A stretch of 64,000 nt of DNA from Elusimicrobiota bacterium (GCA_016715645.1 JADJZR010000028.1:248001-312000), one strand, 5' to 3'. Shown: positions 25,867 to 34,677, numbered from the stretch's first letter. A program made the numbers and translations. Notes: generated from the letters alone by a model not told the origin.

Positions 25867-27243
25867 ATGAAACCTATCGGTGAAATTCTCAAGGACCGCA
25901 AATTCTTCCTCGGTGTTGCGTCGTTGGCCGCGGCTGTCGCCGTGTATTTTTTTCTTCCCGCGCAATGCCCGGAAGCGGCTCGGCGTACGGCTTTTGTCTT
26001 CACGTTGGCGGCGTGTTTTTGGGCCATGGAAATTATGCCTCTGTGGGTGACGTCTCTCATTGTTGTTTTACTGCTGATCTTTACCCTGGGCCGGCCTGGC
26101 GGGGTGTTGGATATGAAACGGGAAGGCTACACGATATTCTTGGTTCCCTTTTCGAGCCCGATCATCATGCTCTTTTTCAGCGGATTCATGTTGTCGGCGG
26201 CCATGGAAAAATACCACATCGACAAAGAGTTGGTTGACCGCTTGTTGCGGCGGTTGGGCACCAAACCGTCCGCCATTCTGGCCGGATTTATGATCGCCAC
26301 GGCGTTCGTGTCCATGTGGATGTCCAACACGGCGGCGACGGCCATTATGTTGGCCATCGCCCGGCCGGTGCTGGGTTTATTGGACACGGACGACAAATTT
26401 AAAACCGCCATGATTTTATCCATTCCGTTCGCCGCCAACATCGGGGGCATCGGCACGCCCATCGGCACGCCGCCCAACGCCATCGCCGTCGGTTTGTTGG
26501 CCGACAAGGGAATTCATCTTCCCTTTTTGTCGTGGATGTTGATGGCGGTGCCCTTGGTCGTCTTGACGTTAACGATCAGCGGGGTGGTTCTTATTAAACT
26601 GTTCCCGCCCAAGCACGACATCGTCAATTTGAAACTTGAAAACAAACACAAATTGGATCATAGTTCCCGTATGGTGGTGGGGATTTTTGCGGTCACGGTT
26701 TTGCTCTGGGTGACGTCGGAATGGCATAAAATTCCCGAGGCTCTGGTGGCCCTGTTGGCGGTGGGGTTGTTGGTGGGGTTCCATTTGTTGGACAAAAAGG
26801 ATTTACGGGAAGTGGAATGGGACGTGTTGGTGTTGATGTGGGGCGGTCTGGCCATCGGCAAGGCCATGGAAATCAGCGGGTTGGCTAAATGGATTGTGAC
26901 GATGCCCATTTTCCAACAAACCGGCAACATGCTGATCGTGGTCATGATGGTGCTAGGTTTTTTGCTCGCCACGCTCATGAGTCACACGGCCGTGGCCAAC
27001 CTTATTTTGCCCATTGCGCTTTCTCTGCCCTCGGACAATCCCGTAGCATTGGCGGTGGTAACCACCTTGGCCACCAGTTTCGCCATGGCATTGCCCATTT
27101 CCACTCCACCCAACGCCATGGCGTTTGCCGAAGGCAACATCACCAGCCGCCAAATGTTGATTTCCGGCGGGCTTATCGGCTTGATTTCTCTTGTGATCTT
27201 GGGCGGCGGATTTACGTTTGTGCTTCCGCTGGTCTTCCGGTAA
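25867..27243 (+). CDS. DASS (SLC13) family anion/dicarboxylate:sodium symporter
   Basis: 458 aa with about 11-12 membrane segments. The two SNT-type motifs of the family are present: MWMSNTAATAIMLAI and, in the second half, LMSHTAVANLILPI. GGIGTPIGTPPNAIAVG and the mirrored LPISTPPNAMAFAEG form the sodium/substrate hairpins. Likely substrates are C4-dicarboxylates, citrate, phosphate or sulfate, which cannot be told apart from sequence alone. The start at 25867 has an SD (GGAGA). The next gene is citrate synthase, so a link to TCA intermediates is plausible. Confidence 0.9.
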   Translation: MKPIGEILKDRKFFLGVASLAAAVAVYFFLPAQCPEAARRTAFVFTLAACFWAMEIMPLWVTSLIVVLLLIFTLGRPGGVLDMKREGYTIFLVPFSSPIIMLFFSGFMLSAAMEKYHIDKELVDRLLRRLGTKPSAILAGFMIATAFVSMWMSNTAATAIMLAIARPVLGLLDTDDKFKTAMILSIPFAANIGGIGTPIGTPPNAIAVGLLADKGIHLPFLSWMLMAVPLVVLTLTISGVVLIKLFPPKHDIVNLKLENKHKLDHSSRMVVGIFAVTVLLWVTSEWHKIPEALVALLAVGLLVGFHLLDKKDLREVEWDVLVLMWGGLAIGKAMEISGLAKWIVTMPIFQQTGNMLIVVMMVLGFLLATLMSHTAVANLILPIALSLPSDNPVALAVVTTLATSFAMALPISTPPNAMAFAEGNITSRQMLISGGLIGLISLVILGGGFTFVLPLVFR

Positions 27244-27265
27244 CGGAAATATTCGGATGCCTATC

Positions 27266-27294
27266 TTGAGCCCAAACCCCATCGTTTGTATAAT
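27266..27294 (+). promoter_or_regulatory. Promoter of citrate synthase (near-leaderless)
   Basis: TTGAGC (27266-27271), a 17-nt spacer and a perfect TATAAT (27289-27294). Predicted +1 near 27301, only 3 nt before the ATG at 27304; no SD is possible. Confidence 0.75.
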
Positions 27295-27303
27295 GGTTCG
27301 GCT

Positions 27304-28443
27304 ATGAGCGACACACCCAAAGATCTCCACGTTCCAAAGGGCCTTGAGGATGTTGTGGTTGGTACGTCCTCCATCACCTTTTTGGACGGACTTAAAGGCC
27401 GTATGCTCTACAAAGGCTACGATGCTGTGGCCATGGCGGGACAGGTTTCATTCGAAGAAATTGTTTATCTTCTCTGGGAGGGTGACCTTCCCACCCGCGC
27501 CCAACTTCAGCCCTTTTCAAAATCTCTGGCCGACAATCGGGCCTTGCCCGCCGAGGTCTTGGCGGTGATGGAAAAGTTCCCGAAGCATTGCCATCCGATG
27601 GACGTATTGCGCGAAGGCGTGACCTTGTTGGCCATGGTCGCTTCAGACGCCCACGACGGCTCCCAAAAAGACAATCGAGAAAAAGCCCTGCGCCTGGTGG
27701 CCCGGATGGGAACGTTCGCGGCGGCCTGGGATCGGATTCGAAAAGGCCTTCCGGTTATCCCCCCAGATCCCACGTTGAGCCATTCCGCCAATTTTATTTA
27801 CATGGTGACCGGAAAGAAACCCGACCCTCTCAGCGTGGAAGCCATGGATATGTATCTCTCGCTGTTGGCCGATCACGATTTGAACGCTTCCACGTTCACG
27901 GCTCGGGTGATTATTTCAACTCTGTCGGACATGCATTCCGCCATTGCCGGAGCCCTGGGCGCCCTGAAGGGGCCTTTGCACGGGGGGGCCAACGAAAAAG
28001 CCATGGAAATGTTCCTGGAAATTGGGGACCCCGCCCAGGTGGATTCGTGGGTGGAAAAGGCCTTGCAGGAAAAACGGAAAATTATGGGGTTCGGCCACCG
28101 CGTCTACAAAGTGGAAGATCCCCGGTCGGTTCCTTTGCGGGCCATGGCCCATCGGTTGTCCGTTGAAAAAGGCGATACGCGCTGGTACAACATTTCCATT
28201 AAAGTGGCCGAAGCGGTCCAGCGGCACAAAAACATTTACACGAACGTGGATTTTTATTCCGCGTCGGTACTTTACCTCTTAGGCATTCCCATTGACTTGT
28301 TCACCACGGTGTTCGCCGCCGGCCGCGTGGCCGGTTGGTGCGCCCATGTGTTCGAACAGTTGGCCGACAACCGACTCATTCGGCCCCGCACCGATTACAC
28401 CGGTCCCACCGATCGCGTCTTCAAACCGCTGGCGCAACGATAA
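27304..28443 (+). CDS. gltA: Citrate synthase
   Basis: 379 aa, the short bacterial/archaeal type (citrate or 2-methylcitrate synthase group). Condenses acetyl-CoA and oxaloacetate. The catalytic residues appear in GPLHGGANEKAMEM (His), MGFGHRVYK (His) and NVDFYSASVLY (Asp). The start is the ATG at 27304; an in-frame TTG at 27286 overlaps the TATAAT box and cannot be in the mRNA. Substrate choice between oxaloacetate/acetyl-CoA and propionyl-CoA cannot be settled here. Confidence 0.93.
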   Translation: MSDTPKDLHVPKGLEDVVVGTSSITFLDGLKGRMLYKGYDAVAMAGQVSFEEIVYLLWEGDLPTRAQLQPFSKSLADNRALPAEVLAVMEKFPKHCHPMDVLREGVTLLAMVASDAHDGSQKDNREKALRLVARMGTFAAAWDRIRKGLPVIPPDPTLSHSANFIYMVTGKKPDPLSVEAMDMYLSLLADHDLNASTFTARVIISTLSDMHSAIAGALGALKGPLHGGANEKAMEMFLEIGDPAQVDSWVEKALQEKRKIMGFGHRVYKVEDPRSVPLRAMAHRLSVEKGDTRWYNISIKVAEAVQRHKNIYTNVDFYSASVLYLLGIPIDLFTTVFAAGRVAGWCAHVFEQLADNRLIRPRTDYTGPTDRVFKPLAQR

Positions 28444-28497
28444 GTCTGTGGGCCACAGGGGCTGTCGATTCCTGGGGATGAGGCTTTCCGTTTGCCC

Positions 28498-29133
28498 ATG
28501 ACTCCAGTAATTTCAAACTCCTCTCTTCGAAAATCAAACGTGTTCGTTTCCCGGGCTGTTCTTCCTTTTTTTTGGATGTTCATCGGGGGCGCGATCGTCT
28601 ATTTTTGGAAACCCCGATCTCCCCGCCCGGAAAAACCCGAACCCGCGACGGTTCGGAACATGACTTTGGACCAAACGTCGGAGGCCCTTCGCTTTGCCCA
28701 CCCTGAAACCTTGCCCCAAGCTCCCGTCCTTCGCGTTGTGGATGGGGACACGGCGGAAATTTTGTGGAAAAACAAACCTGTGTTTTTGCGTTACTACGGA
28801 GTGAACACCACCGAGCGGGGAACGGCTTGCTACGAAGAAGCCACGGACCGAAACCGCGCCCTTTCAGAAGGGTCGGTTCGGCTGGCATTCGACGAACGCC
28901 AAAAAGACGCCCACCACCGAATTCTAGCTTATGTTTTTACGGAAGAGGGCGTGAGCATCGATGCCCAATTGGTGTCCGAGGGGTTGGGGAAAGCGTGGAA
29001 ACGCGACGGCGCGCTCAAAGACCGTTTGATGGATTTGGAAGACGCGGCTCGGCGGGAAAAAAGAGGGTGCCTGTGGTCGGAAAACCAGCCCGACTCAAAA
29101 CCCGCGCCGCGCCGAAAACGACGCCGATCATGA
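28498..29133 (+). CDS. Staphylococcal-nuclease-like (thermonuclease) protein, membrane anchored
   Basis: 211 aa. One N-terminal hydrophobic segment (VLPFFWMFIGGAIVYFW), then a SNase/OB-fold domain from about residue 85: VLRVVDGDTAEI, LRYYGVNTTERG with the catalytic-type Arg/Glu, and RQKDAHHRILAYVF with the second catalytic Arg region. It hydrolyses DNA or RNA outside the membrane if active. It starts 54 nt after gltA and its stop overlaps the next gene (ATGA). Confidence 0.82.
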   Translation: MTPVISNSSLRKSNVFVSRAVLPFFWMFIGGAIVYFWKPRSPRPEKPEPATVRNMTLDQTSEALRFAHPETLPQAPVLRVVDGDTAEILWKNKPVFLRYYGVNTTERGTACYEEATDRNRALSEGSVRLAFDERQKDAHHRILAYVFTEEGVSIDAQLVSEGLGKAWKRDGALKDRLMDLEDAARREKRGCLWSENQPDSKPAPRRKRRRS

Positions 29134-29396
29134 AACTGTATGTGGACGATGTTCGCACCCCTCCGCCGGGTTGGGTGGTGGCCCGGACGGTGAAAGAGGC
29201 CATTGCGGTTTTGGACGCGGGCGGTGTTGACGAGGTGAGCTTGGACTATTTTATTGGTGACGGAGAGGGGGGCACCTTTTTGCCGGTGGCCCACCACATT
29301 GCGGCGATGACTCGGTCGCACCGACCCAAGAAGATCCATTTTCACACCGCCTCTTCCGCCGGCGCGGCCCGATTGGCCAGCGTGTTGGGGCAGTAA
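29130..29396 (+). CDS. Cyclic-phosphate-processing receiver-like domain protein
   Basis: 88 aa. It looks like a small receiver-fold protein of the cPPTase/receiver family: N-terminal MKLYVDDVRTPPPGW with an acidic pair, then VDEVSLDYFIGDG with the Asp in the phosphoacceptor-like place, and HFHTASSAGAARL near the end. Such proteins are proposed to handle cyclic-phosphate ends of nucleic acids or nucleotides. Coupling by ATGA to a nuclease gene fits that idea, but both activities are inferred. Confidence 0.65.
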   Translation: MKLYVDDVRTPPPGWVVARTVKEAIAVLDAGGVDEVSLDYFIGDGEGGTFLPVAHHIAAMTRSHRPKKIHFHTASSAGAARLASVLGQ

Positions 29397-29402
29397 ACGT
29401 TC

Positions 29403-30425
29403 CTACAATTTAAGGCGCGGCCTCGCGGGGGGCGGGGTCGAGCCCTTGGGGACGGTTTTTTTCCCTTTTGGTTTGGCTCGGTTAAAGGGTTGGGGAGCGG
29501 GTCCCCACGACCAGGACAGGCTGGCCCGGTGAATCACGTCAAAGTGCGACGAGGGTTGACGAACCGCGTAGTCGAACCGCAAACTTTTTCCCGCGTGGAC
29601 CCCCACTCCCGCGCTGAGCCCGCTCAACCAATCTTCCGTTGAAGAATCATCGGTGGATTCCTGTTCTCCGCCCCAGTGGGTGTTAAGCCCTGATCGCAAC
29701 GCCAAAGGACCCCATCGATATTCCAAGCCCCCGCTCAGGCGCGTACGGGCCGCGGCAATTTCCTGGCTCGCGCCCAGGACCCAGGTGAAATGTGTTGTGG
29801 TCCAGGAACCGTCGGCGCGTAAGGCGGTCGGAAGTGGATCTTGCTGGTTGATAAATTGTTGGCCCGGACCCAGATGGTTGATTGAAAAAGCGATCAGTGT
29901 TTTTCGGGCCGACCACGCCGCGCCCCAGTCGGTGGACCAGGCGGTGTCGGACTGATAATTCCCTATTTCTGATCGAAACAGTCGCACCGTGCCTCCCACC
30001 CGCCAAGGGACGGAGGGGCGCAAAGACATCCCCACCATCGCGGTCGTGTCTTGGGAATCGCTGGTTGTCCCCGTTAAGGTCCCTTGGGCATTTCGATCCC
30101 TGTTGCCGTCAGTTTTGACCGTGGACAAAGCGATTCCCAACCCCGTGTGCTGTTTTCCCACTCGCCAAGCTCCCGCCAAATGGGCGTAGGTCGTATCTTC
30201 CCACAGTTGGGCGAAGGAGGTATAAAGCTGTCCTTGGGAGGAAGAGGGCGAAAGCAACGCGGGGTTTAGGCCCAAAGCTTCGGCTCCCAACGCCAGTCCG
30301 GCGGACCCGCCCGCTCCTTCGGACCGAACCGAATGGGGGAGCGTTAAAAAGGCGGCGCCCGGTTCTTGGGCGTGGAGGATGCGAATCCCCAGCGCCAACG
30401 CACACGCCGCCACCGAACGTTTCAC
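29403..30425 (-). CDS. PorV/UPF0164-like outer-membrane beta-barrel protein
   Basis: 340 aa. It has a signal peptide (VKRSVAACALALGIRILHAQ). The mature part starts with GAAFLTLPHSVRSEGAGGSAGLAL and ALGLNPALLS, the pattern of PorV/PorQ/UPF0164 proteins (short N-terminal helix region with GxxGAxxAL..NPA), followed by alternating strands to the end. In type IX secretion PorV shuttles sorted proteins. The GTG at 30425 overlaps the stop of the upstream subtilase gene (GTGA), and that subtilase bears a C-terminal sorting-type module, so the two may work together. Confidence 0.7.
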   Translation of the reverse strand: MKRSVAACALALGIRILHAQEPGAAFLTLPHSVRSEGAGGSAGLALGAEALGLNPALLSPSSSQGQLYTSFAQLWEDTTYAHLAGAWRVGKQHTGLGIALSTVKTDGNRDRNAQGTLTGTTSDSQDTTAMVGMSLRPSVPWRVGGTVRLFRSEIGNYQSDTAWSTDWGAAWSARKTLIAFSINHLGPGQQFINQQDPLPTALRADGSWTTTHFTWVLGASQEIAAARTRLSGGLEYRWGPLALRSGLNTHWGGEQESTDDSSTEDWLSGLSAGVGVHAGKSLRFDYAVRQPSSHFDVIHRASLSWSWGPAPQPFNRAKPKGKKTVPKGSTPPPARPRLKL

Positions 30426-32200
30426 CGCACGACCCGGACGACGGTTTTTACGTAACTTTTTTCGGAGCCTTTTTTCCCGCAGACCAACGCAAAATAACGT
30501 CCGCTGGCGATGGCTCCCGTCCAGGGCCACTCGTAATACAGCCGACCGTTTTCCACCCCCGCGGGGACAGCGGGGACCTCAACGCTTTCGACCGTTTGGC
30601 CGGCCACATCGTAGATGTTGATTTGCAAGGTATCCATGTCATCGAAAAACGCTCGCAGGATCGGAACCGCCCCGTGGGTGGCGGGGTCCGGATAGGCGTA
30701 CGCTTCTTTCGGCGGGTTGAGGGTTTCTGTCGTGTTTTCAACGATAACTTGAACCGCTGAAGGAAGTGAGTCGAGTCCCGCGGCGTCCCAAGCCATAGCG
30801 GTCAGCGAGTGAGTTCCATTCGCGGCCAACCCGCTGTTCCAGAAAAATTGAAAAGGACCCGCTGTGTCTTCGCCGATCTTTTGACCGTCCAGATAAAATT
30901 CCACGCGGGTGACGCCCACGTTGTCGGAAGCGGAAGCGGTGAGAGTGACGGTCCCGCCCACGCTGGCGCCCTCGGCGGGGGCCGTGAGGGTTACGGTCGG
31001 TGGCGTTTTGTCGGCGGATTGGTCGGCCAAGGCCACAGCGCCTTCGGCGTCCAGGCGACCGTATCCGTGGTATTTGTCTTTTCCAGGGGTCCCCAGGTCA
31101 TCGGCTGATGAAAATAAAAAAGAGTCCAACTGGCTGGACGTCAACAACGGGTTGGCCGAGATCATCAATGCGTACACCCCGGCCGTGTTGGGGGCGGAAA
31201 AGGAAGTGCCACTGACAGCGCTGTAACCTCCGCCGTTGTCGGTGGCGTAAATGCTTTGCCCCGGCGCCGAAATGTCAATCAGGTTACCGTAATTGGAAAA
31301 ACTCGCTATTGCATCGCTGGAATCGGTGGCGGACACACAGGTCACGTCGGCGCTGGCGGTGTCGAATACCTCTTCCGATTCATTCCCGGCGGCCACCACC
31401 AGGACGCCCTTTTTTGATCGCAAGTAACGGGCGGCTTCGATGATGGGATTTGCTCCGCACGAACTGGCGTAGCTCAGGTTGGCCACCCGGGCACCATGGT
31501 CGGCGGCGTAAACGATGCCGGTGGCCATATCGCTCCAGAAGGCGTAACCGGATTCGTTCGCGATGCGGATGGGCATAATCTTGGCGTTCCAGGCCACGCC
31601 GGCGATCCCGGCCGCGTTGTTGGCCGTGGCCGCGGCCACGCCGGCGACCCATGTCCCATGGCCGTGCACGTCATGGGTGTCGTTGTTGTTGCCCACTACG
31701 TTGCGCCCGGCCACCATCTGGGCGGAAAGGTCCGGGTGATCCGAATCGACCCCTGTGTCCAGAATGGCGATGGTCACACCGGTACCAGTCGATGTGTCCC
31801 AGGCAGAGGGAGTTTTAATTTTTGGATGGTGCCAGGAAACACCGTACAACGAATCGTTGGGAATCAGCGCGTGTGCGGCCAAATAATCGGGTGTGGCAAA
31901 TTCCACAACGCCGGAAGCCACCAGTTCATCCGCCAGGAATTCCTCATTGGTTCCGTCGGTGTCAAAGCGCTCGAACGTCAGTCCGGCGCCCAAATCTCGT
32001 CGTTCCCGGGTCGCGCGGTTTCGGCGGAGCGTGTTCAAACTTTTTTCGTTTGCCGCGGAGGCTCCTGTTTTCAACCGATAAATGACGGCCCCTGGCCTTC
32101 GGTCCAATTGGGGCAGGCGAGCACTTTTGACGGGTTCGGCCCAAACCGAGGTCCCGGCCAGGAGGGCTGTTATCAGTCCCGCACACCCGATCTTTCGCAT
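30422..32200 (-). CDS. Secreted S8 family subtilisin-like serine peptidase with Ig-like and sorting-type C-terminal domains
   Basis: 592 aa. Signal peptide (MRKIGCAGLITALLAGTSVWA), propeptide-like region to about 110, then the S8 catalytic domain: Asp in AILDTGVDSDHPDL (about 146), His in VHGHGTWVAGV (about 178), Ser in SGTSFSAPNTAG (about 331). An Ig-like Big_3/Big_9 module (TPPTVTLTAPAEGASVGG) follows, then a FlgD/T9SS-like C-terminal module (AYAYPDPATHGAV...KTVVRVVR). The start at 32200 puts the signal peptide first; an in-frame TTG at 32236 adds 12 residues. It shares the intergenic region with comM and overlaps the PorV-like gene. Confidence 0.88.
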   Translation of the reverse strand: MRKIGCAGLITALLAGTSVWAEPVKSARLPQLDRRPGAVIYRLKTGASAANEKSLNTLRRNRATRERRDLGAGLTFERFDTDGTNEEFLADELVASGVVEFATPDYLAAHALIPNDSLYGVSWHHPKIKTPSAWDTSTGTGVTIAILDTGVDSDHPDLSAQMVAGRNVVGNNNDTHDVHGHGTWVAGVAAATANNAAGIAGVAWNAKIMPIRIANESGYAFWSDMATGIVYAADHGARVANLSYASSCGANPIIEAARYLRSKKGVLVVAAGNESEEVFDTASADVTCVSATDSSDAIASFSNYGNLIDISAPGQSIYATDNGGGYSAVSGTSFSAPNTAGVYALMISANPLLTSSQLDSFLFSSADDLGTPGKDKYHGYGRLDAEGAVALADQSADKTPPTVTLTAPAEGASVGGTVTLTASASDNVGVTRVEFYLDGQKIGEDTAGPFQFFWNSGLAANGTHSLTAMAWDAAGLDSLPSAVQVIVENTTETLNPPKEAYAYPDPATHGAVPILRAFFDDMDTLQINIYDVAGQTVESVEVPAVPAGVENGRLYYEWPWTGAIASGRYFALVCGKKGSEKSYVKTVVRVVR

Positions 32201-32236
32201 AAACGTAAGGATGCCCAAGAAATAGCCGTCCGTCAA

Positions 32237-32265
32237 GGGACAATTTTATCGGGTTATGCCATAAT
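32237..32265 (+). promoter_or_regulatory. Candidate promoter of comM (leaderless)
   Basis: GGGACA (32237-32242), a 17-nt spacer and CATAAT (32260-32265). The predicted +1 falls at about 32272, one base before the ATG. Confidence 0.5.
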
Positions 32266-32272
32266 TTCGCCC

Positions 32273-33790
32273 ATGTTAGCCAAAGTGAAAAGCGCCGCGG
32301 TGATTGGGATCGACGGGTTTATCGTCCATGTGGAAGTGGACCTGTCGGCGGGACTGCCGGTTTTTTCAACGGTGGGCTTGCCGGACGCGGCAGTGCGCGA
32401 ATCAAAAGATCGCGTGGTGGCCGCCGTGCGCAATTCGGGGTTTGATTTTCCGTCCCGTCGAGTGACCGTCAACCTGTCACCCGCGGACGTGAAAAAAGAA
32501 GGCACGGCCTTTGATTTGCCCATTGCGATCGGCGTGTTGGCGGCAGACGGTCTTTTGCCCCTGGCCCCGATGGGGAGCCACGTGCTAATCGGCGAACTGG
32601 CTTTGGACGGCCGCCTTCGGCCCGTGCGGGGCATTTTGCCCATCGCCCTCGCGGCGCGGGACGAAGGCGCGGCGCTCATTTTGCCCGCCGCCAACGCCGC
32701 CGAAGCTTCCGTGGTCCAAGGGCTGACCCTCGTGCCCGCCACCAGTTTGGAACAGACGATCCATTACTTTCGAGGCGAATGGAAACCCGAACCGTTCGTC
32801 GCTCCCGTTCGACCGGCGTTTGTGGCACCGGAAGGATTGGACTTGGCGGACATCCGAGGCCAACTGTTTGCCAAACGGGCGTTGGAAGTGGCGGCGGCGG
32901 GGTCCCACAACCTGTTGATGATCGGTCCGCCCGGATCCGGGAAAACCATGTTGGCCCGTCGATTGCCGGGCCTGTTGACGCCGATGACGTTCGACGAATC
33001 CTTGGAGACGCGCAAAATTCATTCGGTGGCGGGGTTGGGGTCCGGCGCGATTTTCGGCGAGCGGCCGTTTCGCAGTCCGCACCACACCATTTCTGACGTG
33101 GCGTTGATCGGGGGAGGAACCCATCCTCGGCCGGGGGAAGTCTCATTGTCCCACAACGGGGTATTATTTTTGGACGAGTTGCCGGAATTCGACCGGCACG
33201 TGCTGGAGGTGTTGCGTCAACCCTTGGAAGAGGGATCGGTGACGGTGTCGCGGGCGGCCAAAACGGTGTGTTTCCCGGCGCGGTTCATGTTGGTGGCGGC
33301 CATGAACCCCTGTCCGTGCGGATACGAGGGCCATCCGGAACGGGAGTGCGTGTGCACGCCCACGGCGGTTCGCAAGTATCGGGGGAAAGTGTCGGGGCCT
33401 TTGCTGGACCGCATCGACATGCACGTGGAAGTGCCGGCTCTGAGCTTAGCGGAGATCACCGAAGAGCCGCCGCCTTCGGAAAAAACCAGCGTCGTCTTGT
33501 CCCGCATTCTGGAGGCGCGGGCGCGCCAACGGGCCCGGGGCGTTTTGTCCAACGCGCGTCTGAGCGGGAAAGAAGTGAAAGCCCATTGCAAATTGGACGC
33601 GCCGTCTAAGACGTTGGTGAAAGAGGCCGTTTCAAAGTTGGGGTTGTCGGCCCGGTCGTTCGACCGGATTTTAAAAGTGGCCCGAACCGTGGCCGATCTG
33701 GCGGGGTCCGAACCGTTGCGGGAAGAACATGTGGCCGAGGCGGTGGGGTATCGGTCCCTCGACCGTCCGCTGACCCAGTCGCTTTTTTAA
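32273..33790 (+). CDS. comM: YifB/ComM family Mg-chelatase-like AAA+ ATPase
   Basis: 505 aa, full length. N-terminal Lon-like ChlI domain (GLPDAAVRESKDRVVAA, VNLSPADVKKEGTAFDLPIA), AAA+ core with Walker A GPPGSGKTMLARRLPG and Walker B GVLFLDELPEF, a Cys-rich insert (MNPCPCGYEGHPERECVCT) and a C-terminal Mg-chelatase domain. ComM is a branch-migration helicase used in natural transformation. The start is the ATG at 32273; the frame is open far upstream, antisense to the subtilase, which is coincidental. Confidence 0.93.
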   Translation: MLAKVKSAAVIGIDGFIVHVEVDLSAGLPVFSTVGLPDAAVRESKDRVVAAVRNSGFDFPSRRVTVNLSPADVKKEGTAFDLPIAIGVLAADGLLPLAPMGSHVLIGELALDGRLRPVRGILPIALAARDEGAALILPAANAAEASVVQGLTLVPATSLEQTIHYFRGEWKPEPFVAPVRPAFVAPEGLDLADIRGQLFAKRALEVAAAGSHNLLMIGPPGSGKTMLARRLPGLLTPMTFDESLETRKIHSVAGLGSGAIFGERPFRSPHHTISDVALIGGGTHPRPGEVSLSHNGVLFLDELPEFDRHVLEVLRQPLEEGSVTVSRAAKTVCFPARFMLVAAMNPCPCGYEGHPERECVCTPTAVRKYRGKVSGPLLDRIDMHVEVPALSLAEITEEPPPSEKTSVVLSRILEARARQRARGVLSNARLSGKEVKAHCKLDAPSKTLVKEAVSKLGLSARSFDRILKVARTVADLAGSEPLREEHVAEAVGYRSLDRPLTQSLF

Positions 33791-33804
33791 AAGAGGATCG
33801 TTCA

Positions 33805-34359
33805 TTATTTCCACTTGATGTTGCAGCCGGTGCTGGGGCGTTGGGCCACGGGCACCGGTTGGCCGAGCAAGGCCGCATCAAGGGCGGCACGAAGGTCTTT
33901 GCCGGTGACAGGTTTGTTATTGCCGGGACGGCTGTCGTCGAGCTGGCCGCGATAAATGAGTCGGCGGCCTTTATCGAAGAGAAAAAAGTCCGGCGTGCAC
34001 GCCGCGCCAAAGGATTTAGCCACCGCTTGGGTTTCGTCGTACAGGTAAGGAAACCCAAACCCGGCCTGTTGAGCTTGATGGGCCAAACCCGATGGTGAAT
34101 CGTCCGGGTACTGATCGGCGTCGTTGGAACTGATGGCCACGATCCCCAGGTTTTTGCGAGCGTAATCCCGGCCGATGCGGGCCAATTCTTTTTCCACGTG
34201 TTTCACGTAGGGGCAGTGTTGGCACAAAAACAGGACCAGCAAAATGTCCCGGCCGGAAAAATCCTCCAAACGAACCATTTGTCCCGAGGTCACTTCCGGC
34301 AACGAAAACGACGGAGCCAACGTGCCCAGCGGGGCCATGGTGGATGGAGTTAACGACAT
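33805..34359 (-). CDS. Thioredoxin-like / AhpC-TSA domain protein
   Basis: 184 aa. Thioredoxin fold with a CQHC motif (C46, C49) in LVLFLCQHCPYVKHV and a cis-Pro loop AACTPDFFLFD. The pattern (LPEVTSGQMVRLEDFSG, ISSNDADQYPDDS) matches the family of thioredoxin-like proteins close to peroxiredoxins and ResA. No signal peptide, so cytoplasmic thiol-disulfide or peroxide chemistry is inferred. The start at 34359 coincides with the predicted transcription start. Confidence 0.85.
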   Translation of the reverse strand: MSLTPSTMAPLGTLAPSFSLPEVTSGQMVRLEDFSGRDILLVLFLCQHCPYVKHVEKELARIGRDYARKNLGIVAISSNDADQYPDDSPSGLAHQAQQAGFGFPYLYDETQAVAKSFGAACTPDFFLFDKGRRLIYRGQLDDSRPGNNKPVTGKDLRAALDAALLGQPVPVAQRPSTGCNIKWK

Positions 34360-34365
34360 AGGCAG

Positions 34366-34394
34366 ATTTTATCGCCTGCGGGCCTCCCCGTCAA
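34366..34394 (-). promoter_or_regulatory. Promoter of the thioredoxin-like gene (leaderless)
   Basis: On the minus strand TTGACG (34394-34389), a 17-nt spacer, and TAAAAT (34371-34366). Six bases later the ATG at 34359 begins, exactly at the expected +1. Confidence 0.72.
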
Positions 34395-34517
34395 ATGGGG
34401 TTAGCCCTCAACCTGAGTGGGAGACGAACTCGATTGGCCCCGCCCCGAATGGGTCCGTTTGATTTATCGTCTAAAACAGGCTAGAATGACCACGCTTCTG
34501 CTGATTCCTTCCCTTTC

Positions 34518-34601
34518 GCACAGGTGGCAGAGCGGTCAAATGCACCAGACTGTAAATCTGGCGGGCCTCGCCCTACGTAGGTTCGAATCCTACCCTGTGC
34601 A
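34518..34601 (+). tRNA. tRNA-Tyr (GTA)
   Basis: 84 nt. The acceptor stem GCACAGG pairs with CCTGTGC (34594-34600) and A34601 is the discriminator. The anticodon stem CCAGA/TCTGG encloses the loop CTGTAAA, giving anticodon GTA at 34552-34554. The long variable arm expected for tRNA-Tyr and the T loop GGTTCGAATCC are present. CCA is not encoded. Confidence 0.95.
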
Positions 34602-34659
34602 GTTTTTAGCGTTATTGGACCGTTTGTTGGAAGGCCGAAAATCGAGTTTTCTAATCTTA

Positions 34660-34665
34660 TATAAT
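34660..34665 (+). promoter_or_regulatory. -10 box upstream of the Fic gene
   Basis: Perfect TATAAT in an AT-rich stretch, with the predicted +1 near 34672 and the ATG at 34678. No convincing -35 box is seen. Confidence 0.4.
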
Positions 34666-34677
34666 TTTATATAGTTG

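Noticed and set aside
31496..32272. Long N-terminal extension of comM
   Set aside because: The frame is open but is antisense to the subtilase gene; the conserved YifB N-terminus starts at 32273 next to a promoter.
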